Notes: a model not told the origin generated them from the letters alone. A stretch of 21,407 nt of DNA from Bacteroidales bacterium GP4 (GCA_001701065.1 DAAL01000003.1:3464-24870), one strand, 5' to 3'; positions 8,264-15,960 are shown, numbered from the stretch's first letter. Program-made: numbers and translations.

Positions 8264-9127
8264 ATGTCAACTGCTCCCAATAGAAGTGCAACACCTCAAA
8301 GAAAAAGATATGGTGTCTGCACCGGTGATAAGGATCCCAATTGCAAAAAGTGCAAAAGCAAGGAGACCCAGGAATTTAGTGCGATAGACAAGTTTGAATG
8401 TAAGGAGTGCGGAAGTACTGTTCGTCAGGTTCCACCTCCCCCACCACCCACCAATTGGAAAAAATATGCTCTCATCGGAGTGGGTATTTTGGCTCTTGGA
8501 GGCGGAGGATTCGCTCTCTTGAAAGGAAGCGGTAACGATACTGCTACAGAAAACGACAGTGAGACACCTCAAGCTCTCGTGTCTACGTCCATTGATTCCA
8601 TAAAACCCGCCATCATAGTTGAACCGGTGGAAGTGACTGACACAGTGGGTAAGACTATCGAAATCAAAGCCACCCCTACTCCTGCTGATGCTAAGGTAAC
8701 TTGGAGTTCAAGCAATCCTGCTATAGCCATGGTGGACGGCGGTCATGTAGCACTCCTCAAAGAAGGCAAAGCCGAAATCACCTGCTCTCTCAACGACACC
8801 GTTAAAGCCACGACTGCGGTAACTGTGGTTAAGAAGAAAGAACAGACTCCCACCGGAGGAGACGTGACTGATCCAAACTATGTCAGAAACTATTCTCTTC
8901 CTTACGGTACTTACGAAGGTCCGGCTACCGGCGGTGTGCCTAACGGACTCAATGGTGTCGTAAAGGTAACAAAAGGCTTTAACCTTGACCTGAAGAGCGG
9001 AGGAACTACCCTGCGTCTTGAACCGGGCGACATGATTGTAAGCTGCAAGTTCCGTAACGGAAAAATAGTTCAAGGATTCTTGAAGCGCGCCAACGGCGAA
9101 GGAAAGAATTTCAATATTGGCATCTGA
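8264..9127 (+). CDS. Zinc-ribbon / polyproline / single-TM / Ig-like (Big_2) / MORN-like protein
   Basis: This 287-residue protein probably spans the inner membrane once. The cytoplasmic head has five cysteines: C19, C27, C30, C46 and C49. The CxxC pairs (27/30 and 46/49) suggest a zinc ribbon. Six prolines (57-62) come just before the TM helix (about 68-87). Outside follow an acidic linker and a Big_2-type Ig-like domain (about 112-190) with the characteristic VTWSSSNPAIAMV strand pair. A C-terminal domain (about 205-287) has the pattern YGTYEGPATGGVPNGLNG and FRNGKIVQGFLKRANGEG, which resembles MORN-type repeats. It starts 31 nt after the tubulin-like gene. The polyproline next to the membrane is a plausible ligand for the GYF modules of that protein (inference). 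The exact biochemical role is unknown. Confidence 0.8.
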   Translation: MSTAPNRSATPQRKRYGVCTGDKDPNCKKCKSKETQEFSAIDKFECKECGSTVRQVPPPPPPTNWKKYALIGVGILALGGGGFALLKGSGNDTATENDSETPQALVSTSIDSIKPAIIVEPVEVTDTVGKTIEIKATPTPADAKVTWSSSNPAIAMVDGGHVALLKEGKAEITCSLNDTVKATTAVTVVKKKEQTPTGGDVTDPNYVRNYSLPYGTYEGPATGGVPNGLNGVVKVTKGFNLDLKSGGTTLRLEPGDMIVSCKFRNGKIVQGFLKRANGEGKNFNIGI

Positions 9128-9136
9128 TAGACAGTC

Positions 9137-10276
9137 ATGTCAAGGAGGATTCTAATAGCTATAATCTTATCGTGGATAGCCTCTCAAGGGCTGTCCGCGA
9201 CAAGATTGCGCTATGCCACCGACCTCCTTGCTCAGATAGGCGAAAAAATAGGCTTAGATTCAATAGTGGTGACTGACTCATGCGTTCGGGACACCATAAT
9301 TCCATTTGATTTCAAAAACAGAAAAGCAAGAATCGACGTGCGCAATGGTGCGATTGAACACATTGGTTACTGCATATTCCCCGATTCCACCCGAAGTTTC
9401 GCAACCGGACCGGTTCAGGACTTTCTGGAACGGTACACATTGTGCGCCGGCATCCCTATTATAAAAGAGGAAACGCTTAACCGTCAACTTGCAGTCGACA
9501 ACCTGAGTTTCGAGGGCATGACATTCAATGACCTTAAAGACATGGGACGCGATTCAGCTGACTATGCCATTAATTGCCTTGATGAACGTATCTACTCCGT
9601 GACTTGGCATCATGACAGCATAACCCGGTCAACTGTCACCTTCCCGGTTAGCTATGACCTTATGCGAGGGACTTCGATGGTGGAAAATGAGCTACGGTTA
9701 TTCGAGGAGCTTAGCGACTCCCTGATTTTAGACGGCTATTCGCCTGACAGTCTCATTATAGAAAAAGAGCATCTGACTCCTACATGGAAACCCAATTGCT
9801 TCATCTTTGAAGGCAATAAGTTTTATACGGATCTACTCACTTCCAACCGCTATTATCAGTCAGCCGACACTACCTCGGTATCAATGTTCAAAGCTCTATA
9901 TGACATCTCTTACCCGGTTGAGAGTTTCTCCAATCTACTTACAGGGCTTGATATTCCCAACGACATAAGCGTGGAACTTAAGATGATTGCCTACCCCATG
10001 GAGACACGTTATCTCACAGTTCCACTGTCAAGAATGGTGGGTTATTTTCTGTCACGAGGATGCGAGATTTTCACAGGCCTCACTAAGTTGGACGACCAAG
10101 CAGCCACTTATGTGGTTATAAGCAAGAACTCCGCATGGGGATATTGCCATTCAATGAAAATAACATTAGAAATTAATCAATTTGAAGAGAAGAAGGGCAC
10201 GGGGAAAGCTAAAATCACTCCCTATATCCCCCTCCCGAAAATCAGGAGTCTCTTCATGGAAAATGACAAAGAATGA
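9137..10276 (+). CDS. Secreted protein of unknown function
   Basis: I do not recognise this 379-residue protein. It has a clear Sec signal peptide (residues 1 to about 20, basic MSRR then a hydrophobic core ending GLSA), no lipobox and no later TM helix, so it should be periplasmic or exported. The body is mixed alpha/beta and acidic in the middle, with a short basic stretch near the end (EEKKGTGKAKIT). Cysteines are scattered (for example in DSCVRD, IGYCIF, YTLCAG, INCLDE, PNCFIF, RGCEIF, WGYCHS), more than usual for a periplasmic protein, and might form disulfides. It starts 9 nt after the Ig-like/MORN-like gene, and its stop overlaps the next start by 4 nt (ATGA). Translation with its neighbours is therefore tightly coupled and a shared function is likely. 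Confidence 0.75.
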   Translation: MSRRILIAIILSWIASQGLSATRLRYATDLLAQIGEKIGLDSIVVTDSCVRDTIIPFDFKNRKARIDVRNGAIEHIGYCIFPDSTRSFATGPVQDFLERYTLCAGIPIIKEETLNRQLAVDNLSFEGMTFNDLKDMGRDSADYAINCLDERIYSVTWHHDSITRSTVTFPVSYDLMRGTSMVENELRLFEELSDSLILDGYSPDSLIIEKEHLTPTWKPNCFIFEGNKFYTDLLTSNRYYQSADTTSVSMFKALYDISYPVESFSNLLTGLDIPNDISVELKMIAYPMETRYLTVPLSRMVGYFLSRGCEIFTGLTKLDDQAATYVVISKNSAWGYCHSMKITLEINQFEEKKGTGKAKITPYIPLPKIRSLFMENDKE

Positions 10277-11031
10277 AACGATACATTGTCACATTTTTAA
10301 TCATTGTCTCCGCACTTGCAGCAAAAGCTGACGATGTGGCGCAACAGATTAACGACATAAAGCGTGACGCAGAGAATTATATTTTCGCTGAATCAACGGT
10401 GAAGTCGGAAGAAGAAGCGCGTGCCAACGCCGACGGGCTTTTGGTGTCGTACATCACCGATTATCTTGAGGAAACGGCTCCCGGCACCCAGTTCAATCCC
10501 GGAATCGCGGCGAAATTCAAGTATCTCACTATGAAACGAGGAAGCGGCATGCGAGTGTTCGCCTACATTAGCAAATCGGAATTATCCGCTGGCTCGACAA
10601 CGGGCAAGCAGGTAAAAAGCCGACGAGAGAAAGAAGAGGAAGAAATATCCCGCTCTACACCCGCAACCACTGCTACACCCAAGCCCAAGCCCGCTACCAC
10701 TGCGGAAACTCCAAAACCCGCGGCTGCCGTGAGCAATACCAATCTCACTCCTGCACAGCAGGATGTGATAAATGACCTCATGGGAGCGAAGGACATGGAA
10801 AGTGCTATGAAACTCCTGTCAATGTATCAAGTCATGAGAAAAGTTAAGAAATACGGCACCCTGAATGATGTCGGCAATAAAGAAGAATGCTTTTGGATAA
10901 TAGGCGACACTAATTTCAATGTGTCCACCGTATTAGGTCCGGGAGTATCGCGCACTAATTTCAGCACCGGACTTACTGACAATCTTGATAATCACAAAGG
11001 CGTACCTGTTCTCTGGTTTAAATTGAATTAA
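10273..11031 (+). CDS. Secreted protein with LPP20-like N-terminal domain, Thr/Pro linker and C-terminal Bacteroidetes domain
   Basis: This is a 252-residue protein. A signal peptide (1 to about 19, ending AKA) is followed by a domain (about 25-105) with the pattern RDAENYIFAESTVKSEEEA and VFAYISKSEL. That resembles the LPP20-type domains of Bacteroidetes envelope proteins, where a short alpha/beta unit ends in an FAYI strand. A charged, then Ala/Thr/Pro/Lys-rich linker covers about 112-155. The C-terminal domain (158-252) contains helical repeats and then GNKEECFWIIGDTNFNVST and a closing VLWFKL strand. I have seen this arrangement in Bacteroidetes proteins of unknown function. There is no lipobox cysteine, so it is probably soluble in the periplasm. 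It overlaps the previous gene by 4 nt and precedes the next by 6 nt. No enzymatic motif is apparent. Confidence 0.72.
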   Translation: MKRYIVTFLIIVSALAAKADDVAQQINDIKRDAENYIFAESTVKSEEEARANADGLLVSYITDYLEETAPGTQFNPGIAAKFKYLTMKRGSGMRVFAYISKSELSAGSTTGKQVKSRREKEEEEISRSTPATTATPKPKPATTAETPKPAAAVSNTNLTPAQQDVINDLMGAKDMESAMKLLSMYQVMRKVKKYGTLNDVGNKEECFWIIGDTNFNVSTVLGPGVSRTNFSTGLTDNLDNHKGVPVLWFKLN

Positions 11032-11037
11032 GTAATT

Positions 11038-11979
11038 ATGAAAAAGCTATTTATAACATCCATCTTAGCCATTTTGGCTATTCCGTCGGTATTGGGTAAC
11101 GTATCGTTTGAAATTGCCTATGGAATAAATTCCCCGGCGTTGAAACAGAAAATCGAGCGACAAACCACATTGTTGCTCAATGCCATCAATTCAGCGGCTC
11201 AATCAGGACGTGACATTAATTTCTCCGGCATAAACATCAGCGACAATGCGGCACAAGCCCTCTCAATGACTTGGAATCAAGTTCATTTCAGCACTGAGGA
11301 CACTGATTATGTTGAAGCCGGACTGTCATTGAAGACAAAAACCGGTCGAATACGTGGCTATCAAGTAAGAAACATCGGAGTGGAATTGATTCCCGTAACT
11401 GACGAACCCCTCCCTTATGACCGACAGGAACTATGCATCGACTTTTCTCCCAACGGACAAATAGCCGACCTTAATTTCACAATGGATAACACCCAATACG
11501 TGCGTCTACTTGCTGAAGGCGAAAAGCTCAACGACATAGATCAGCGAATGCAGATACTCGGCTGGTGTGAAAAATTCCGTCAGGCTTATATCGACAAGAA
11601 CCTCCCGTTTATGAACGCCGTGTTCAGTGAAGACGCTCTTATTATTACAGGTAAAGTTATATCGGGGCGTGAAAAAAACAACATCCAAGTTACATCTCAA
11701 GGCAAAGCTGAATATCTCGCCGGACTGAAAAGGGTTTTTGCTCGTCCAGGCAATATCAATGTGCTTTTTGAAGACTACAAAGTGCTGCGTCACCCCACTA
11801 AACCCGATTTCTACTATGTGACCCTCGTTCAACATTGGAACACACGCCAGTACAGCGACGAAGGCATAGTTGTTCTTGTGTGGGATTTCACCGACGAGGA
11901 TTATCCTAAGATTCTTGTCCGCACATGGCAGCCAATGGGAACCAAACCGTTCAGCATCAATGACATCCCATTATATTGA
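11038..11979 (+). CDS. Secreted NTF2-like domain protein
   Basis: This 313-residue protein has a signal peptide (1 to about 20, core FITSILAILAIPSVLG). The N-terminal half (about 22-160) looks like a beta-rich domain with the segment YDRQELCIDFSPNGQI. The C-terminal half (about 170-302) fits an NTF2-like cone fold: an opening helix (WCEKFRQAYIDKNLPFMNAV), FSEDALIITGKV, and strands ending DEGIVVLVWDF and ILVRTWQP. This two-part secreted protein type recurs in Bacteroidales and is usually annotated only as NTF2-like. NTF2 folds can be enzymes or binding modules; no catalytic pair is evident here, so a binding role is my preference. It sits 6 nt after the LPP20-like gene and 25 nt before the SUMF1-like gene. 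Confidence 0.78.
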   Translation: MKKLFITSILAILAIPSVLGNVSFEIAYGINSPALKQKIERQTTLLLNAINSAAQSGRDINFSGINISDNAAQALSMTWNQVHFSTEDTDYVEAGLSLKTKTGRIRGYQVRNIGVELIPVTDEPLPYDRQELCIDFSPNGQIADLNFTMDNTQYVRLLAEGEKLNDIDQRMQILGWCEKFRQAYIDKNLPFMNAVFSEDALIITGKVISGREKNNIQVTSQGKAEYLAGLKRVFARPGNINVLFEDYKVLRHPTKPDFYYVTLVQHWNTRQYSDEGIVVLVWDFTDEDYPKILVRTWQPMGTKPFSINDIPLY

Positions 11980-12004
11980 TTTAAACTAATAAACCATAAT
12001 TATA

Positions 12005-13105
12005 ATGAAAACAAGACTAATATCCTTTTTATTAGCGATTCTTGCATTTGGTTCCGTCCAAGCACAAGAACTATCTTTAAGCAAATTTGAAGAAACGATG
12101 GAGCCTGATGCTGTGCGTTTCAAAGTAATGGACAGCAATGGCGTGGCATGTGCCCTGTTGAAAATAGGGATGGTAGCTAAAGACCCCGTATTTTCCGGAG
12201 CCGTGCAATCGGAGTATAAAGAAGGTGAATACTGGGTATATGTACCTGAAGGAACCGAAAGCATTCTTATAAAATCATCCAATTTTGTTCCTTTCAATTG
12301 TGAATTTTCTGCACCGGTACAGAGCTTGTTCACTTATAGGTTAACCATACAACCTACCGGCAATGGAGGTGGTGGAGGTGGTGGAACTACCCCAAAAGGT
12401 GAAACTATCACTATTTCCATCCCCGGCACATCGGAAAGCTTCGACATGGTACTGGTGAAAGCCGGAATGTTTGAGATGGGTGCGACTCCTGAGCAAAACA
12501 GCAAGGAAAACGATGAAAATCCCGTGCATTGGGTTAAAATTACCAAGCCATATTATATAGGTGAAACAGAAATTACTCAAGCTGTGTGGGAAGCGGTAAT
12601 GGGCAGCAACCCCTCGGCGTTCCCCGAACCCACCAATCCTGTAGAATCAGTTTCATGGGCTGACGCACAACGATTCATCAACCGTCTTAACGGTCTTACC
12701 GGCAAAACATTCTCTCTTCCCACCGAAGCTCAATGGGAATACGCCGCTCGTGGCGGACACAAGAGCATGATGAATAAATTCAGCGGGAGCAATGACCCGG
12801 CGGAAATCGGTTGGTCGAAGGAAAACAGTATGCGCCGCCCCCACGAAGTGAAAGCACTTAAGCCAAATGAAATAGGGATATACGACATGAGCGGAAACGT
12901 GTGGGAAATGTGTCTTGATTTCAAAAACGATTATCCTAAAGACACTCAGATTGACCCCGTGCAGACAAAGAAATCCGACAACCGTGTACGCCGTGGCGGT
13001 TCTTGGGACGGTGAAAGCGAACAGATGCGTAATGCTTACCGCCGCCGAATCACCGAGGACCATGCAAGCATGGACACCGGACTAAGACTCGTGCTTCAAG
13101 AATAA
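12005..13105 (+). CDS. Secreted SUMF1-fold (formylglycine-generating-enzyme-like) protein lacking the catalytic cysteines
   Basis: This 366-residue protein has a signal peptide (1-20, ending VQA). A small beta domain (about 34-117, with GVACALLKI and GEYWVYVPEG) resembles the PEGA-like modules placed ahead of SUMF1 domains in Bacteroidales. A seven-glycine linker (121-127) leads to a SUMF1/FGE-sulfatase domain (about 139-366). Fold motifs are clear: GMFEMG, ETEITQAVWEAVMG, NPVESVSWADAQRF, FSLPTEAQWEYAARGG, GIYDMSGNVWEMC (C303), RRGGSW (329-334). True formylglycine-generating enzymes need two cysteines shortly after the RGGSW region. Here that part reads MRNAYRRRIT, and no cysteine exists after C303. 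It is therefore probably a non-catalytic ligand- or scaffold-binding member of the fold. It lies 6 nt before the phosphoesterase gene. Confidence 0.87.
   Translation: MKTRLISFLLAILAFGSVQAQELSLSKFEETMEPDAVRFKVMDSNGVACALLKIGMVAKDPVFSGAVQSEYKEGEYWVYVPEGTESILIKSSNFVPFNCEFSAPVQSLFTYRLTIQPTGNGGGGGGGTTPKGETITISIPGTSESFDMVLVKAGMFEMGATPEQNSKENDENPVHWVKITKPYYIGETEITQAVWEAVMGSNPSAFPEPTNPVESVSWADAQRFINRLNGLTGKTFSLPTEAQWEYAARGGHKSMMNKFSGSNDPAEIGWSKENSMRRPHEVKALKPNEIGIYDMSGNVWEMCLDFKNDYPKDTQIDPVQTKKSDNRVRRGGSWDGESEQMRNAYRRRITEDHASMDTGLRLVLQE
12365..12385 (+). repeat. GGN-codon tract encoding a seven-glycine linker
   Basis: Seven consecutive glycine codons (GGA/GGT mixture, residues 121-127) join the N-terminal PEGA-like domain to the SUMF1 domain. 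The tract is made of near-repeats of GGAGGTGGT, so its length could vary between strains without changing the frame, altering linker length. Confidence 0.6.
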
Positions 13106-13111
13106 AAGACG

Positions 13112-14104
13112 ATGAAACGTATTCTATTCTCAATAGCTCTACTGGCTGTATTCATAACAGTGTCAGCGGAGGCTCCGCTAAGGTTCAAGGACAACGGCGA
13201 ATTAAAAATCGTGCAGTTCACTGACAATCATTACAAGTGGGACAAAGGAGGCTCCAAGGCTGCGCTTGAATGCGTGGAAGAAGTGCTCGAATGGGAACAT
13301 CCTGATTTTGTCATGTTCACCGGTGACCTGGTGTACTCTGACCATGTGGCACAATCCATCGATGTGCTTACCCGTCCGCTCATCGAACGCAATATCCCCT
13401 TTGCTTTCGTTTTCGGAAATCATGACTGCCAGTTCGACATGGACCATGCGCAAATCTATGATTACATATCCTCAAAGGAAGGCTGCGTGATGCCTGAGCG
13501 CGGCGATTCGGAAAGTCCTGACTATATAATCGAAGTAGCTTCGGCAAGTGATCCGTCAACTACCGCTGCTATGTTTTACTGTCTCGACTCTCATGCTGCC
13601 GCCCCTATGGGAGGTGTGGGACGTTACGCATGGCTCACCCAACCGCAAGTGTTGTGGTACAAGACCATGAGTGAAGCTATGACCGAGAAAAACAATGGCA
13701 CGCCTCTCCCGGCGCTTATGTTCATCCACATACCTCTTCCCGAAGCGGGATACGCTTACGAGGATGTCGACAATTTTGTCATCGGCACAAAAGGCGAGAA
13801 AGTGTGCTCTCCAGAACTGAACTCCGGGATGTTCTGCGCAATCAAGGAATGCGGCGACGTATACGGTGTATTTTTCGGGCATGACCATGACAATGATTAT
13901 GCAGTCAATTACTATGACGTGCTTCTTGCCTACGGTCGTTACTCCGGCGGAAAGACGGTGTACAACCACATAGGCACCAACGGCGCACGTGTCATACTCA
14001 TCAAGGAAGGCACCAAGGACATCAATTCATGGATTCGTCTACGCACTGGCGAAACCATCAATTCCCTCTCCTTCCCCGCCGAAATGCAATCCAAAAAGAA
14101 ATAA
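13112..14104 (+). CDS. Secreted calcineurin-like metallophosphoesterase
   Basis: This 330-residue protein has a signal peptide (1 to about 19). Its calcineurin-like phosphoesterase domain carries all the expected metal-ligand motifs: D38-x-H40 (FTDNHY), GDL with D72, GNHD (N103, H104, D105), a histidine in MFIHIPLPE, and GHDHD (H257, H259). It should hydrolyse a phosphoester in the periplasm with a di-metal centre. The arrangement resembles secreted purple-acid-phosphatase-like or Dcr2-type phosphoesterases of Bacteroidetes, but the substrate is unknown. It starts 6 nt after the SUMF1-like gene, so it belongs to the same transcription unit by spacing. Its family is common and free-standing elsewhere, so it may be an unrelated passenger in the cluster. 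The C-terminus is lysine-rich (QSKKK), and a hairpin follows 17 nt later. Confidence 0.9.
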   Translation: MKRILFSIALLAVFITVSAEAPLRFKDNGELKIVQFTDNHYKWDKGGSKAALECVEEVLEWEHPDFVMFTGDLVYSDHVAQSIDVLTRPLIERNIPFAFVFGNHDCQFDMDHAQIYDYISSKEGCVMPERGDSESPDYIIEVASASDPSTTAAMFYCLDSHAAAPMGGVGRYAWLTQPQVLWYKTMSEAMTEKNNGTPLPALMFIHIPLPEAGYAYEDVDNFVIGTKGEKVCSPELNSGMFCAIKECGDVYGVFFGHDHDNDYAVNYYDVLLAYGRYSGGKTVYNHIGTNGARVILIKEGTKDINSWIRLRTGETINSLSFPAEMQSKKK

Positions 14105-14121
14105 TTCCCCAATCTCTAAAA

Positions 14122-14169
14122 AACAGCAATCAGCCGCTCGGAGCGATTTCCGGGCGGCTGATTGTTGTT
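14122..14169. terminator. Long shared hairpin terminator between convergent units
   Basis: A 16-bp stem pairs 14122-14137 with 14154-14169, with a single G-U/A-C type mismatch at the pair 14126/14165 depending on strand. The loop holds a further CGGA/TCCG pairing (14139-14142 with 14149-14152). Read on the - strand, the stem is followed by a clean T run (complement of CTAAAAAA at 14116-14123), giving a good terminator for kdgK-eda. Read on the + strand it ends in TTGTTT, a weaker tail. It lies between the stop codons of the phosphoesterase (14104) and eda (14205), so it probably serves both. Confidence 0.8.
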
Positions 14170-14204
14170 TCAGGGTGTTCTCAGTGAACAGGTGTTGCGA
14201 TGTT

Positions 14205-14864
14205 TTATTTATTCAGTATGGCAAGGCATTCACGGCATTTGGCTGTGATATAAGCCCAATCCTGAGCGGCTACGCGGTCTTTCGGGAATAGTTTCGATCC
14301 CATGCCCACGCAATACACTCCGGCTGAAAGCCATGCGTTCAGGTTCTCCTCAGTTGGTTCAACTCCGCCGGTCACCATCAGTTTGCTCCAAGGCATCGGG
14401 GCAAGCAGTCCTTTCACGAATTTGGGTCCGAGCACATCGCCGGGGAAAACTTTGCAGAGGTCGCAACCCACCTCCTGAGCAGCTCCCACTTCCGATATTG
14501 TGCCGCATCCCGGAGTATAGGGAACCAAACGGCGGTTGCATATACGTGCCACCTCAGGATTGAAAAGCGGTCCCACAACAAAACATGCTCCAAGTTGAAT
14601 ATAAAGAGCCGCAGTGGCTGGATCAACTATGGAACCCACTCCAAGAGCAAGTTCCGGACACTCTTTGGCTGCGTACTTCACGATCTCGGCAAACACTTCA
14701 TGAGCGAAATCGCCGCGGTTAGTAAACTCAAATGCACGCACTCCTCCGTCATAACATGCTTTCACTACCTGCTTCGCAACTTCCACATCCTTGTGGTAAA
14801 ACACCGGCACCATGCGAGTCGCGCCGATTTTAGCAAGCACTGACTGTTTATCAAATTTTGCCAT
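14205..14864 (-). CDS. eda: KDPG/KHG aldolase (2-dehydro-3-deoxyphosphogluconate aldolase)
   Basis: This 219-residue cytoplasmic class I aldolase splits 2-keto-3-deoxy-6-phosphogluconate into pyruvate and glyceraldehyde-3-phosphate. Seen in the sequence are R17 in ATRMVPV, the catalytic glutamate E46 in EFTNR, PGCGT (118-122) of the phosphate/pyruvate site, the Schiff-base lysine K138 in CKVFPG, and the GGV phosphate loop (166-168). The length matches the family (about 210-220). It follows the KDG kinase gene by 15 nt on the same strand and is the last gene before the hairpin at 14122-14169, so the two form the last two steps of uronate degradation in one transcript. An alternative 4-hydroxy-2-oxoglutarate aldolase activity is common in this family. 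Identification is firm. Confidence 0.93.
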   Translation of the reverse strand: MAKFDKQSVLAKIGATRMVPVFYHKDVEVAKQVVKACYDGGVRAFEFTNRGDFAHEVFAEIVKYAAKECPELALGVGSIVDPATAALYIQLGACFVVGPLFNPEVARICNRRLVPYTPGCGTISEVGAAQEVGCDLCKVFPGDVLGPKFVKGLLAPMPWSKLMVTGGVEPTEENLNAWLSAGVYCVGMGSKLFPKDRVAAQDWAYITAKCRECLAILNK

Positions 14865-14879
14865 AATTGAACTATTTTA

Positions 14880-15902
14880 TTAGCGTTGAACACGACCGTT
14901 GGCATTGCCTCCGGCAAGTGCTCTTACTTCTTCTTCCGTAACAAGATTAAAATCGCCGGGAATGGTCTGCTTCAATGCCGAAGCCGCAACTGCAAACTCC
15001 AGTGCTTCTTCCTGTGATTCCATTGTCAACAGTCCATGGATGATACCTCCGGAGAATGAATCGCCGCCACCTACACGGTCAACAATGGGATTGATATCGT
15101 AACGACGCGACACATAGAAATCCTTTCCGTTATAAATCATTCCCTTCCATCCGTTATGGGTAGCCGAGAACGACTCGCGTAGAGTAGAAATCACATACTT
15201 GAAATCAAACTCTTTAAGCATAGCCGCAAAAATTCCTTTGTAGCCCTCGGCATCAGTGTCACCAGCCTCTACATTAGCTTCCGGCTTAAAGCCAAGGCAA
15301 AGCTCGGCATCCTCTTCGTTGCCTATGCACACATCCACATACTTCATAAGCGGACGCATAACTGACTGCGCTTTCTCCTTTGTCCACAATTTTTTGCGGA
15401 AATTAAGGTCAACCGACACAGTGACTCCGTGACGTTTTGCCGCTTCACAGGCAAGACGTGTAAGTTCAGCCGCCTTGTCGCTTATAGCCGGAGTGATACC
15501 GCTCCAGTGGAACCAGTCAGCGTCTTCCATTATCGCATCGAAGTCAAAATCCTCAGGGTCAGCCTCGGCAATGGAAGAACCTGCACGGTCATAAATCACC
15601 TTGGACGGACGCATAGATGCTCCGGTCTCGCAATAATAGATACCCACACGGTTGCCGCCGCGTGCTATGTAGTCAGTGTGCACACCGTAACGGCGCAGCG
15701 CATTCACGGCAGCCTGCCCTATCTCATGCTTGGGAAGTTTACTTACAAAGTAAGCATCGTGACCATAATTGGCACAGCTGACAGCGACATTCGCTTCACC
15801 GCCTCCCCAAATCACATCAAAAGAATCCACTTGAATAAACCGGTGATTGCCTTCCGGTGACAGGCGAAGCATGATTTCGCCTAATGTAATAACTTTTGCC
15901 AT
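14880..15902 (-). CDS. kdgK: 2-keto-3-deoxygluconate kinase (PfkB family sugar kinase)
   Basis: This is a 340-residue ribokinase-fold (PfkB) kinase. Seen are the substrate-side WGGGEANVAV motif (32-41), an NFR/GNEED region (167-198) near the hinge, and the second PfkB signature DRVGGGDSFSGG, whose catalytic base is D281 and whose anion hole is the GGGD turn. By similarity it phosphorylates 2-keto-3-deoxygluconate to KDPG, and the adjoining KDPG aldolase gene, 15 nt downstream, supports this over other PfkB sugars. The pair serves pectin or uronate catabolism; the upstream isomerase and oxidoreductase genes are not in the window. The 57-nt spacer to folK upstream contains a perfect palindrome that may be an operator, so kdgK-eda may be separately regulated from the housekeeping genes before it. 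Confidence 0.92.
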   Translation of the reverse strand: MAKVITLGEIMLRLSPEGNHRFIQVDSFDVIWGGGEANVAVSCANYGHDAYFVSKLPKHEIGQAAVNALRRYGVHTDYIARGGNRVGIYYCETGASMRPSKVIYDRAGSSIAEADPEDFDFDAIMEDADWFHWSGITPAISDKAAELTRLACEAAKRHGVTVSVDLNFRKKLWTKEKAQSVMRPLMKYVDVCIGNEEDAELCLGFKPEANVEAGDTDAEGYKGIFAAMLKEFDFKYVISTLRESFSATHNGWKGMIYNGKDFYVSRRYDINPIVDRVGGGDSFSGGIIHGLLTMESQEEALEFAVAASALKQTIPGDFNLVTEEEVRALAGGNANGRVQR

Positions 15903-15950
15903 CTTTATAATGTATTAAATATATTGCACTGTAAACTAAATTCCATTTAA

Positions 15951-15960
15951 ACGTTAACGT
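15951..15960. promoter_or_regulatory. Candidate operator palindrome upstream of kdgK
   Basis: ACGTTAACGT is a perfect 10-bp palindrome lying 48 nt before the kdgK ATG; it touches the last base of the folK stop codon. A possible -7 box on the - strand, TATATTTA (15923-15916), differs from TAnnTTTG at one position. A CGTT-centred palindrome is the style of LacI-family operators such as those of uronate regulators, but no regulator gene is present in the window. A 10-bp palindrome can occur by chance. Confidence 0.35.

Noticed and set aside
12653-13063. 136-codon open frame on the - strand inside the SUMF1-like gene
   Set aside because: It is antisense to a conserved domain and shows no recognisable fold or plausible start context.
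12005-13105. A diversity-generating retroelement target (SUMF1/C-lectin fold)
   Set aside because: No reverse transcriptase, template repeat or accessory gene is visible in the window, and the gene's C-terminus shows no near-identical copy.
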